Part shown: in pieces, positions 7,382-15,053 of the stretch | Numbering within the stretch: the stretch's first letter is position 1 | Layout: each line of letters begins with the position of its first letter | DNA from: Lachnospiraceae bacterium | GTDB lineage: Bacteria > Bacillota > Clostridia > Lachnospirales > Lachnospiraceae | DNA length: 43,891 nt | NCBI GenBank assembly: GCA_031272985.1 | Contig: JAISSU010000009.1 | Span: forward strand, 1-43,891 | Reading direction: 5' to 3' | Position numbers and translations under genes: made by a program | Notes under the pieces: model-generated | What the model saw: the letters and a program-made list of their open reading frames with translations, nothing else | The model's database searches: none | What the model was told of the DNA's origin: nothing

Positions 7382-8470
7382 ATGAAAAAGTTTTTACAGT
7401 CACTATTAATACTTTCTCTAGTGGTGATATTGGCGGGGATGCCTGTTTGGGCGACCCCGTCTATTGGTACCATGCAACAGGAAAAGGCTGAGGCTGAAAC
7501 TGAGGTTGAGCAGCTTCAAAAGAATCTTTCCGATATTCTTGGTAAAATTGACAAAACAGAGCTTGACATCATGGCAAAGGGTGAGGAAATCGAGCAAGTG
7601 GATAATGATCTTGAAGATGCCATTGATAATGAGGTCGCCCAGTATAATGCGATGAAGCTTCGCATTCGTTTCATGTATGAGGAAGGCGACAATACAATGC
7701 TCATTGCTGTTCTGGAATCGAGCAGTATGTCAGAGCTGATGAATAAGGCCGAGTACATACAGGATGTTCATACTTACGACCGCCGTATGCTCGATGAATA
7801 TGTGGCTGCTAAACAATTGGTTATAGAGTTAAAGACCGAATTGGAGAAACAGTACACCCAATTACAGGAATTGGAAGCAGAACTCGAAACAGAAAAAACT
7901 CAGCTTGATACTTTGATTGCTGATAAACAGGAAGAAATAAAATTATTAGATGAAAAGATACAGGAGGCTGTACGCTTAGCAGAGGAGCAAAGGAGACGCG
8001 AGGCAGAGGCCAGAGCAGCAGCCGCGGCAGCTGCGGCAGCGGGGAATTCCACTTCTTCGAGTTCATCAGCCGGTTCGGTAGCCACGCCGCCTCCGTATAC
8101 AGGGACGCCGAATGCGAGCAAACAGCAGCAGATACTTAATGCGGCATATTACTTATTGTCAATAAAGACGCCGTATGTCTTAGGCGGAAATGATCCGAAT
8201 ACCGGATTGGATTGCTCGGGACTTACGAGATGGTGTTACGCCCAGGCCGGAATCAGTATTCCGCGTAATTCAGAAACTCAATACTCGAGCGGGCGTTCAG
8301 TCAGTAGAGAAGAAGCACTCCCGGGTGACATCTACTGGAGACGCGGACACGTTGGCATCTATATTGGAAATGGACAGATAATCCACGCTCCGGAACCCGG
8401 ACGCACTGTTGAGGTAGGAAATGCGAGAACGACCTCCGGTCGACCCGAGGGATTCGTGAGGTACTGGTAG
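7382..8470 (+). CDS. secreted NlpC/P60 peptidoglycan hydrolase, copy 2
   Basis: A 362-residue paralogue of the gene just upstream with the same layout: signal peptide MKKFLQSLLILSLVVILAGM (cleavage after VWA), coiled coil, Ala-rich linker with a Ser run, and a C-terminal NlpC/P60 domain. The catalytic Cys is 278 (GLDCSGLTRWC), His 323 (RRGHVGIYIG), and the third residue His 335 (IIHAPEPG). The blocks AMKLRIRF/YMYE and KAEYxxxVxTYDR are shared with copy 1, which shows tandem duplication followed by strong divergence in sequence. The gap is 23 bases with no terminator, so the two are co-transcribed, ending at the strong terminator at 8485. Confidence 0.9.
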   Translation: MKKFLQSLLILSLVVILAGMPVWATPSIGTMQQEKAEAETEVEQLQKNLSDILGKIDKTELDIMAKGEEIEQVDNDLEDAIDNEVAQYNAMKLRIRFMYEEGDNTMLIAVLESSSMSELMNKAEYIQDVHTYDRRMLDEYVAAKQLVIELKTELEKQYTQLQELEAELETEKTQLDTLIADKQEEIKLLDEKIQEAVRLAEEQRRREAEARAAAAAAAAAGNSTSSSSSAGSVATPPPYTGTPNASKQQQILNAAYYLLSIKTPYVLGGNDPNTGLDCSGLTRWCYAQAGISIPRNSETQYSSGRSVSREEALPGDIYWRRGHVGIYIGNGQIIHAPEPGRTVEVGNARTTSGRPEGFVRYW

Positions 8471-8484
8471 GGTACGAAACTTAG

Positions 8485-8522
8485 CCGCGAATGCAATATT
8501 TCCTTGCATTCGCGGTTTTTTT
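8485..8522 (+). terminator. strong terminator after the NlpC/P60 pair
   Basis: CCGCGAATGCAA (8485-8496) and TTGCATTCGCGG (8504-8515) form a perfect 12-bp stem with a 7-base loop and are followed by seven to eight T residues. Confidence 0.95.
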
Positions 8523-8569
8523 ATGTTATTATTGCAAATGTCGCAAAATTACGAAAAATCACCTGTGGT

Positions 8570-8597
8570 TTGCTTGGATTGGTGCCTAAGCTATTAT
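8570..8597 (+). promoter_or_regulatory. probable promoter of rpsB-tsf
   Basis: TTGCTT (8570-8575) and TATTAT (8592-8597) are 16 bases apart. The leader of about 50 bases holds a small GCG/CGC hairpin (GCGCGTAGACGC). I cannot say whether it is an S2-responsive leader. Confidence 0.45.
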
Positions 8598-8656
8598 AGC
8601 CGGTTATCCAGCGCGTAGACGCACAGGGAAGGAAAAAACCAAACGGAGGATTTAAA

Positions 8657-9466
8657 ATGAGTGTTATTTCAATGAAACAGTTATTGGAGGCCGGTGTTCA
8701 TTTCGGACATCAGACCAGGAGATGGAACCCGAAGATGGCTCCTTATATTTATACGGAGCGCAATGGGATTTACATCATTGACTTACAAAAGAGCGTGGGT
8801 AAGGTCGACGAGGCTTATCATGCGATAGCCGATATCGCTGCTAATGGCGGTACCATTCTCTTTGTGGGTACGAAAAAGCAGGCTCAGGACGCCATCAAAG
8901 AAGAGGCCGAACGTTGTGGTATGTATTATGTTAATGAGAGATGGCTCGGAGGCATGCTGACTAATTTTAAGACTATAAAGAGCCGTGTCGGACGTCTTAA
9001 AGAAATAGAAAGAATGTCGGCTGACGGCACATTTGACGTACTCCCGAAAAAGGAAGTCATTAAAATCAAAAAAGAATGGGAAAAGCTCGAGAAGAACCTC
9101 GGCGGCATTAAGGATATGAAGAGAATTCCTGACGCTATTTTCATAGTAGATCCGAAAAAGGAAAGAATCTGCGTTCAGGAAGCCCATACTTTAGGCATTC
9201 CGCTGATTGGTATTGCCGATACTAATTGTGACCCTGAGGAATTGGATTTCGTTATCCCCGGAAATGATGATGCTATTCGTGCCGTAAAGCTCATTGTCTC
9301 TACCATGGCTAATGCCGTTATTGAGGCTAATCAGGGAGCTACCGGCGAGTACTACGAGGAATACGAAGAAGGTTATGAAGGCGAATACGCCGATGAAGAA
9401 TACAGTGATGCTTATGCGGATGAACCCAAAAGCACTGATGATGCGCAGGAGAGCGTAGAAGCATAA
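8657..9466 (+). CDS. rpsB: 30S ribosomal protein S2
   Basis: A 269-residue S2 protein of the small ribosomal subunit. Family signatures include [20 protein letters not shown] at the start, [30 protein letters not shown] and [20 protein letters not shown]. The last 37 or so residues form an acidic, Tyr-rich tail ([20 protein letters not shown]) beyond the core fold, a variable extension. An ACGGAGGA site precedes the ATG. It is followed by tsf, the usual arrangement. Confidence 0.98.
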   Translation: MSVISMKQLLEAGVHFGHQTRRWNPKMAPYIYTERNGIYIIDLQKSVGKVDEAYHAIADIAANGGTILFVGTKKQAQDAIKEEAERCGMYYVNERWLGGMLTNFKTIKSRVGRLKEIERMSADGTFDVLPKKEVIKIKKEWEKLEKNLGGIKDMKRIPDAIFIVDPKKERICVQEAHTLGIPLIGIADTNCDPEELDFVIPGNDDAIRAVKLIVSTMANAVIEANQGATGEYYEEYEEGYEGEYADEEYSDAYADEPKSTDDAQESVEA

Positions 9467-9517
9467 TATTATTTTGATTATTGTAGTAACTTTGAATGAG
9501 AGACTTATTATTTCATG

Positions 9518-9565
9518 GCGCGGTTACGACCGCGCTATGATAGCGATAGCCGGAAAGAATCCGGC
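9518..9565 (+). promoter_or_regulatory. double hairpin in the rpsB-tsf gap
   Basis: GCGCGGT (9518-9524) pairs perfectly with ACCGCGC (9529-9535) closing a TACG tetraloop. A second stem, GCCGG (9549-9553) with CCGGC (9561-9565), ends directly against the tsf ribosome binding site (GGAGAGGAG, 9566-9574). There is no T run, so this is not a simple terminator; mRNA processing, partial attenuation or control of tsf translation are options. Confidence 0.55.
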
Positions 9566-9580
9566 GGAGAGGAGATTATT

Positions 9581-10501
9581 ATGGCTGTTACAGCACAAAT
9601 GGTTAAAGAATTAAGAGAGATTACCGGAGCGGGGATGATGGACTGTAAAAAGGCTCTCGGTGAGACTGATGGAAATATGGATGCCGCCGTTGAGTGGCTT
9701 AGGAAAAACGGAGTATTAAAGGCTGAGAAAAAGGCAGGCAGAATCGCCGCTGAAGGTCTTGTATATACTGAGGTCATAAATGATAAAACAGGTGCTATTG
9801 TCGAGGTTAATTCAGAAACGGATTTCGTCGCTAAAAATGCCGATTTTCAGGCCTATGTAAAGGCCGTTGTTTCGCAGGCATTAAATAGTGAAAGCGCTGA
9901 CATCGAAAGCTTTCTTGAGGAAACATGGGCTATTGATACTTCAAAGACTGTTAAAGAGGCATTGATTGAAAAGATCGCCACTATCGGAGAGAATCTTAAT
10001 ATTCGCAGATTTGAGAGAATTGTCTCTGAAGGTGTGGTCGTATCTTATGTGCACGGCGGTGGTAGAATCGGAGTTTTGATTGAGGCCCAAACTGATGTTG
10101 TTAATGACGCTATTAAGAGCGCACTTCGTAATGTTTGTATGCAGGTCGCTGCGATGTATCCGAAATATGTTTCCAGAGATGAGATTTCGCAGGACTTCAT
10201 TGCTCATGAGAAAGAGATTCTTCACGCACAGGCAAAGCTTGAGAATCCCAACAAATCTGATGATATCATTGACAAGATGATAGTCGGACGCCTCAATAAA
10301 GAATTAAAAGAATTCTGCTTATTGGATCAGGTTTATGTACAGGATTCGGATTTAACAGTAGGACAGTATGTCGATAAAGTGGCGAAAGAAAACGGAGCAA
10401 AGATAGAGATAAAGAAGTTTGTTCGTTTCGAAACCGGCGAAGGTATTGAGAAAAAGTCCGAGGACTTTGCAGCAGAGGTGGCCGCACAGTTAGCACAGTA
10501 A
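9581..10501 (+). CDS. tsf: translation elongation factor Ts
   Basis: A 306-residue nucleotide exchange factor that recharges EF-Tu with GTP. The N-terminal UBA-like domain (AVTAQMVKELREITGAGMMD, CKKALGETDGNMDAAVEWLR) and the TDFVAKN signature (VNSETDFVAKN) are present. The start at 9581 is chosen from the family N-terminus MAVTAQ and the GGAGAGGAG site; the longer frame to 9515 would translate the two leader hairpins. It is co-transcribed with rpsB. Confidence 0.97.
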   Translation: MAVTAQMVKELREITGAGMMDCKKALGETDGNMDAAVEWLRKNGVLKAEKKAGRIAAEGLVYTEVINDKTGAIVEVNSETDFVAKNADFQAYVKAVVSQALNSESADIESFLEETWAIDTSKTVKEALIEKIATIGENLNIRRFERIVSEGVVVSYVHGGGRIGVLIEAQTDVVNDAIKSALRNVCMQVAAMYPKYVSRDEISQDFIAHEKEILHAQAKLENPNKSDDIIDKMIVGRLNKELKEFCLLDQVYVQDSDLTVGQYVDKVAKENGAKIEIKKFVRFETGEGIEKKSEDFAAEVAAQLAQ

Positions 10502-10532
10502 TGCAAATGCTCTACACCGAAAGCAACGAGTT

Positions 10533-10550
10533 GAGGTGTCCCCTGACTAA
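10533..10550 (+). repeat. leader motif, copy 2
   Basis: AGGTGTCCCCTGACTAAAA, about 15-32 bases before the M55 peptidase start, resembles the GGGATnTTCCCTGAyT motif before ilvC and the PTS IIC-like gene. The palindrome is weaker here. Confidence 0.3.
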
Positions 10551-10564
10551 AATGAGGAATAATT

Positions 10565-11362
10565 ATGAAGGTATTTATAAGTGCTGATATCGAGGGTATC
10601 AGCACTACCTGTAAATGGGAAGAGACAGAGAAAGGACATCCGTCATATCCGTTGCACGCGACACGTATGACGGATGAAGTCCTCGCGGTCATTAGGGGGG
10701 CAAAGTCGGCGGGAGCGACGCAGATTACCGTCAGGGATGCGCATGACTCTGCCACGAATATTGACCCTTTAAGAATGCCTGATGGCGTAAGACTTATCAG
10801 GAATTGGTCGGGGCATCCATATTCGATGGTTGATGGAATAGATTCCGATTATGACGCAGTGTTATTTGTGGGTTATCATAGTGCCGCAAGTGTAGTCGGA
10901 AATGCCATGTCACATACCATGAATACGCGAAATACTATGGTTAGGATAAATGGACGATTAGCATCGGAATTTATGATTCATTGCTACGCCGCCGCGCTCG
11001 AGGGAGTGCCGAGTGTATTCTTGGCGGGAGATAAAGCACTATGTGAGTCCGAAAAAGAACTGTCCCCTTATCTTGTCACTGTTGCGGAAAAAGAAGGGCG
11101 CGATGAGCTGACCATATGTTATCCCCCTGCAGAGGTTCTGGAATCACTAAAAGCCGGAGCCCAAAAAGCCCTGAATCAGGATTTGAAATCAGCTTTGATT
11201 AAGCTCCCTGAATCTTTTAAACTGGAGATTTCATATAAAGACCACAATAAGGCTTATAAGGCGTCATTTTACCCGGGTGTCAGGAGAGTAAATTCTACCT
11301 CGGTTGTATTTGAGAATGAAAATTATTTTGAAATTTTGCGTACAATCTCTTTCATTTTATAA
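10565..11362 (+). CDS. M55-family D-aminopeptidase (DppA-like)
   Basis: A 265-residue zinc peptidase of family M55, which removes N-terminal D-amino acids from peptides, probably in cell wall peptide turnover. The metal ligands expected from DppA are visible: Asp 8 and Glu 10 in ISADIEG, His 60 in VRDAHDSA, His 105 in GYHSAA and Glu 135 in GRLASEF; His 117 in AMSHTMN is in place for catalysis. It is slightly shorter than DppA at the C-terminus. A weak ATGAGGAAT site precedes it. The gene lies between tsf and niaR, and peptide import genes (oppDFBCA) occur elsewhere in the window. Confidence 0.9.
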   Translation: MKVFISADIEGISTTCKWEETEKGHPSYPLHATRMTDEVLAVIRGAKSAGATQITVRDAHDSATNIDPLRMPDGVRLIRNWSGHPYSMVDGIDSDYDAVLFVGYHSAASVVGNAMSHTMNTRNTMVRINGRLASEFMIHCYAAALEGVPSVFLAGDKALCESEKELSPYLVTVAEKEGRDELTICYPPAEVLESLKAGAQKALNQDLKSALIKLPESFKLEISYKDHNKAYKASFYPGVRRVNSTSVVFENENYFEILRTISFIL

Positions 11363-11408
11363 TAAATTTAATTCCAAATAATTTTAATAAACGCTTGTGG
11401 AAAACATC

Positions 11409-11438
11409 CGTCAATTATGTTATAAAATAACTGACGGT
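11409..11438 (+). promoter_or_regulatory. inverted repeat between the M55 gene and niaR
   Basis: CCGTCAATTAT pairs with ATAACTGACGG (one G-U), an 11-bp stem enclosing GTTATAAA. TGTTTTGATT follows. It could be the M55 gene terminator. It could equally be an operator over a niaR promoter, because a possible -10 (TATAAA) lies in its centre. Confidence 0.45.
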
Positions 11439-11467
11439 GTTTTGATTGCATCTATGGGAGGTTGGCC

Positions 11468-11983
11468 ATGCAAGGTAAAAAGCGGCGCGAGGAGATTCTG
11501 GATACCCTCGCAAATAGCGCAGTGCCCATTTCCGCGACGGCACTAGCAAATAATTTTGGTGTTTCGAGACAGGTTATTGTTCAGGATGTGGCATTATTGC
11601 GCGCCTATAATAAAAATATTCTTTCTACTAATCGCGGCTACGTTCTGCATGGTATCAGAGAAGGGGCTTGTCGTCGCGTATTTCCGGTCAGACACAGCGA
11701 TGAAGATATTAAACCCGAGCTATATCTGATTGTCGATGCCGGTGCAAAGGTTCTCAATGTTATTATTGAACATGAAATTTACGGGCAAATCTCGGCGGAT
11801 TTATTCTTAAGAAGCCGGCTCGAAGTTGACGAATTCTGCACAAAATTAGCCACACAGAGAGCACGACCGCTTAAACTTCTCACCTATGATGTGCATTATC
11901 ATATGGTAGAGGCAGACAGCGAAGACATCCTTGATATGGTAGAGAAATCCTTATCAGAAAATGGTTACTTGATTTCCGAATAG
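11468..11983 (+). CDS. niaR: NiaR-type nicotinate-responsive repressor
   Basis: A 171-residue repressor with an N-terminal winged helix-turn-helix (KRREEILDTLANSAVPISAT, ALANNFGVSRQVIVQDVALL) and a C-terminal 3H domain named for three conserved His residues, visible as IIEHEIYG and TYDVHYHMVEA. NiaR (YrxA) senses nicotinic acid and represses NAD synthesis or niacin uptake genes. The start at 11468 is chosen because GGGAGG lies 6 bases upstream. No nad genes are adjacent; the next gene encodes a membrane protein and carries a 22-bp palindrome upstream. Confidence 0.88.
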   Translation: MQGKKRREEILDTLANSAVPISATALANNFGVSRQVIVQDVALLRAYNKNILSTNRGYVLHGIREGACRRVFPVRHSDEDIKPELYLIVDAGAKVLNVIIEHEIYGQISADLFLRSRLEVDEFCTKLATQRARPLKLLTYDVHYHMVEADSEDILDMVEKSLSENGYLISE

Positions 11984-12005
11984 AATAATGCTATCCTGTA
12001 TCAGG

Positions 12006-12027
12006 TGACAAGACACATGACTTGTCA
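12006..12027 (+). promoter_or_regulatory. 22-bp palindrome, candidate NiaR operator
   Basis: TGACAAG (12006-12012) and CTTGTCA (12021-12027) are perfect inverted repeats 8 bases apart, about 85 bases before the membrane protein gene and just after niaR. There is no T run, so a terminator is unlikely. The size fits a dimeric repressor site; assignment to NiaR is an inference from position. Confidence 0.5.
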
Positions 12028-12067
12028 TAATAGCCGGTAGGATATCTGCTGACCTTAAGTAGAGGAT

Positions 12068-12085
12068 GGGATATTCCCTGACTTA
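12068..12085 (+). repeat. leader motif, copy 3
   Basis: The palindrome GGGA-TAT-TCCC (12068-12078), followed by TGACTTAA, lies about 32 bases before the gene start, matching the position and sequence of the motif before ilvC. Confidence 0.35.
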
Positions 12086-12110
12086 ATTAATTGGAATGCG
12101 GGGGTTAATC

Positions 12111-13175
12111 ATGGAAAGACTTAAAAAGGCACTTGGGCACCTCTTTATTGATGGATTAAGCGCGATGGCGCAAGGTCTGTTTGCCACTCTTATTATCGGA
12201 ACAATTATCGCACAGATAGGTACATTCATCGGTGGGACTTTTGGCAATTATATAGTATTACTCGGGAAGGTCGCCCAATCATTGACAGGTGCCGGTATCG
12301 GAATTGCGGTTGCCAATAAATTCAAAGAAACTCCAATGGTTATGATATCCGCAGGCACAGCCGGTATGGTGGGAGCGTTTGCTTCTAAAATTCTTGCGGG
12401 CACTTTATTAGCCGAAGGAGCCGTACTCTACTCGGGGCCGGGTGAGCCTTTGGGAGCGTTTTTGGCAGCGTATGTCGGGATTCTAATCGGTCATTTAGTA
12501 GGCGGAAAAACTAAAATAGATATTCTTGTCACGCCGTTAGTCACAATCGGTTCCGGTTCCGTAGTCGGACTGATTCTCGGACCTCCTATTTCTAAATTCA
12601 TGGGATGGCTTGGCTCACTTATTAATTGGGGCACTGAGCAGCAGCCGCTTCTCATGGGAATCGTCGTTTCCGTGCTGATGGGAATGATATTGACATTACC
12701 GATTAGTTCAGCAGCTCTGGGGATTATACTAAATCTTTCCGGCTTAGCCGCAGGTGCCGCAACGATAGGTTGTTGTTGCAATATGGTAGGTTTTGCCGTT
12801 GCGAGCTATCGCGAAAATAAGGTGGGCGGACTCGTAGCTCAGGGTATCGGCACGAGTATGCTTCAGGTACCTAATATCGTTAAACACCCGCTTATTTGGA
12901 TTCCCGCTATTTTATCCAGCGCCATTTTGGGACCGATAAGTACTGTGCTATTGCATATGACGAGTAACGCCACCGGGTCCGGAATGGGGACGGCAGGATT
13001 GGTCGGACCAATAATGAGCTGGCAGACTATGATACAGACAGAATCTGCCGGGATTGTGCTTATAAAAATACTTGTTATGCAAATCATTTTGCCGGCAGCA
13101 TTAACGCTGGGAATCTCTGAATTTATGAGAAAAAGAGGCTGGATCAAGTCAGGAGACATGAAATTAGAATTATAG
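12111..13175 (+). CDS. PTS IIC-like membrane transporter (EIIC_2 type)
   Basis: A 354-residue polytopic membrane protein with about nine or ten hydrophobic helices. It resembles the PTS_EIIC_2 family: the conserved start LKKALGHLFIDGLSAMAQGL, the motif IGTFIGG and the GCCCNMVGFAV block. These proteins occur alone, without IIA or IIB domains, and their substrate is unknown to me. The ATG at 12111 is chosen because GGGGG lies 7 bases upstream and overlaps the alternative ATG at 12096. The gene follows niaR with a palindrome between them, so a role in uptake of a pyridine or NAD precursor is possible but unproven. Confidence 0.75.
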   Translation: MERLKKALGHLFIDGLSAMAQGLFATLIIGTIIAQIGTFIGGTFGNYIVLLGKVAQSLTGAGIGIAVANKFKETPMVMISAGTAGMVGAFASKILAGTLLAEGAVLYSGPGEPLGAFLAAYVGILIGHLVGGKTKIDILVTPLVTIGSGSVVGLILGPPISKFMGWLGSLINWGTEQQPLLMGIVVSVLMGMILTLPISSAALGIILNLSGLAAGAATIGCCCNMVGFAVASYRENKVGGLVAQGIGTSMLQVPNIVKHPLIWIPAILSSAILGPISTVLLHMTSNATGSGMGTAGLVGPIMSWQTMIQTESAGIVLIKILVMQIILPAALTLGISEFMRKRGWIKSGDMKLEL

Positions 13176-13735
13176 GAATGAATATTATTTTCGATAATAA
13201 TGAATTTTTTTCTTCCATTTAACCGAAAACTATGGTACAATACACGAGTTGAAAGAAGTTCTTTTGATAATTTATTGAGACGCTTAACGGTTAAACCCGA
13301 TATATCCCCTTTTGAGACTCCAAGACCCGCAACAGTTTTGGAGTCTTCCCCTGTTTAAATCCAAAAAAATAATTAATATTGTGAGAGTATTTCGAATGTT
13401 TCAAATAAATTCATTTGGGGTGATGTTTGCGACAGTCAAAACTTGTATGATATGTCCACTTAAATAATACCGTAGTAAAAACCAAATTTATATCGAAGGG
13501 GGAACTTAGAAAGGAGATATCGACAATCCTTTGCTTAGTTTTGACCCTGTTTTTGTTTATGGCATTATTTATGACCAATGTATCTCTTTCCGAATGAGCC
13601 ACGGCGGGTGTTACAAAGGGGTAATGCCCGCCAATAAATAAGGCATTTACATAGGCGTTCGTGCCATACACCTCTCTCATAGAAACGAAGAAACCGGTAT
13701 CCTCCAAACAGCCGGTTTTTTCGTGTGCTTGGCAT
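13176..13735 (+). promoter_or_regulatory. long non-coding region with structured leader and terminator
   Basis: About 630 bases without a gene. Hairpins in order: GACTCCAA/TTGGAGTC (13316-13345, possibly the terminator of the gene before); AAAGGA/TCCTTT (near 13511-13533); GGCGGG..TTAC with GTAA..CCCGCC (13603-13632); and AAACCGG/CCGGTTT (13691-13718) with a T run to 13721, a convincing intrinsic terminator just ahead of the chorismate mutase gene. Bases 13418-13434 repeat a site upstream of ilvN in inverted orientation. TTGTAT/TAATAC (13443-13470) is one weak promoter candidate. The layout suggests attenuation. No T-box consensus and no obvious Phe-rich leader peptide ahead of the terminator was found. 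Confidence 0.6.
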
Positions 13736-13809
13736 CGCATATTTATTGAAGTGGATGTGTGACTTCCGTTCCTCTTGACGTTTTCCCCTTTTCTAATTAT
13801 TATTATCCC

Positions 13810-14940
13810 ATGAGAAATTTACCGGAATTACGTACCCAATTGGATAAAATCGACGCTGCCATTGTCTCGCTTTATCGCGACCGCATGGCTCTTTGTGAGG
13901 AAGTGGGAGAGTGGAAAAAGGAGCGCGGCAACGCTGTTTTTGACCCTGTCAGGGAAAATGAAAAGCTTGACTGCGTCGAAGCCTTATTGCCTGATGCTTT
14001 CCTTAAAAAGGGCATTCGTGAGATTTACCTCGAGCTCATGCGTCAAAGCCGCCTTCGACAATACCAAATCATCGGAGGAGATGTTCTGCCTGATTTTGGC
14101 TTTGAGATGATAGATGACATCAAAAGAAGCGGTGTTACTGCCTGTTATCAGGGCATACCCGGAGCTTATTCCGAAGAAGCCTTGAGTTCTTTTTTTGATA
14201 ACGTATCGGTTGTCAGAGCTAAGACCTTCCGAGAGACTTGCGAGAGGCTCAAAACGGGTGAGGCGGACTATGCTGTACTTCCGATTGAAAATTCCACGGC
14301 GGGGACGGTTACGCAGGTACCTGACCTCTTGTCAGAGTATTCTTTGGTGATTGTAGGAGAATATGTGTTGCCGATTCGTCATGTATTAGCTTCTATTGAG
14401 TCCTCAAACGATTTTAATATTGGCACCATTAACACTGTTTTCTCTCATCCACAGGCTTTAATGCAATGCGAAAAATATCTCTCAGCCCATGGCTGGAGGC
14501 AGATTTCTTTAGAAAATACTGCTGTAGCTGCTGCAAAAGTGGCAGCTGATAATGATAATGCGCTGGCTGCCATTTGCAGTCCGTTTGCCGCAAAGATATA
14601 CGGGCTTAAGGTTTTGGATGAGAATATTTCAGATAATGCGGATAATTCCACTCGTTTTGCTATTGTCTCGCGTATAAAGGAATTTCGTTCGCAGGCTCAT
14701 AAAATCAGCATCAGCTTCGAGGTTCCGCATGAGAGCGGATCACTATACAGACTACTATCGCATTTGATATATAATGATTTGAATATGACAAAAATCGAAT
14801 CGAGACCTATAAAAGGCGAGAATTGGCAATACAGTTTTTTGGTTGATTTTGAGGGTAATCTTAACGATCGCCCTGTAATCGATGCTCTTAAAGGGTTAGA
14901 GTCTGAGAGCAGAAAATTCCAAATACTCGGAAATTACTGA
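13810..14940 (+). CDS. pheA: bifunctional chorismate mutase/prephenate dehydratase
   Basis: A P-protein of about 376 residues that converts chorismate to prephenate and then to phenylpyruvate for phenylalanine synthesis. The N-terminal AroQ chorismate mutase domain opens LPELRTQLDKIDAAIVSLYR. The prephenate dehydratase domain begins at YQGIPGAYSEEA and contains the signature NSTAGTV (LPIENSTAGTV) and the conserved NSTRFAIVSR. The C-terminal ACT domain carries ESGSLYRLL and KIESRPIKGENWQY, the ESRP Phe-binding motif. The ATG at 13810 fits the family start but has no ribosome binding site; an in-frame GTG at 13759 would add 17 residues rich in Phe and Tyr codons (FPFSNYYY). Confidence 0.93.
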   Translation: MRNLPELRTQLDKIDAAIVSLYRDRMALCEEVGEWKKERGNAVFDPVRENEKLDCVEALLPDAFLKKGIREIYLELMRQSRLRQYQIIGGDVLPDFGFEMIDDIKRSGVTACYQGIPGAYSEEALSSFFDNVSVVRAKTFRETCERLKTGEADYAVLPIENSTAGTVTQVPDLLSEYSLVIVGEYVLPIRHVLASIESSNDFNIGTINTVFSHPQALMQCEKYLSAHGWRQISLENTAVAAAKVAADNDNALAAICSPFAAKIYGLKVLDENISDNADNSTRFAIVSRIKEFRSQAHKISISFEVPHESGSLYRLLSHLIYNDLNMTKIESRPIKGENWQYSFLVDFEGNLNDRPVIDALKGLESESRKFQILGNY

Positions 14941-15053
14941 TTGATTATTAATATTCTCACATGATTGTGGGTTTTTATGTTAAAATAGGCGAATGAGCGA
15001 GATATTTTATTGATATAAAAAGTTTGATACAATAAGTTTTCGGAGGAGCGGGG
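14941..15053 (+). other. short gap before the DUF815 gene
   Basis: The gap is AT-rich with no strong terminator. GGAGGAGCGGGG before 15054 gives a clear ribosome binding site. TTGATA followed by a TACAAT-like stretch near 15020-15030 is a weak promoter suggestion only. Confidence 0.3.

Noticed and set aside
12006-12027. Terminator of niaR
   Set aside because: The stem has only 7 bp and no T run follows, so an operator is the better reading.
13176-13809. T-box leader before pheA
   Set aside because: No AGGGTGG-ACCGCG antiterminator consensus is visible, and no specifier arrangement could be fitted.
14445-14651. Minus-strand reading frame inside pheA
   Set aside because: Antisense shadow with no ribosome binding site or family resemblance.
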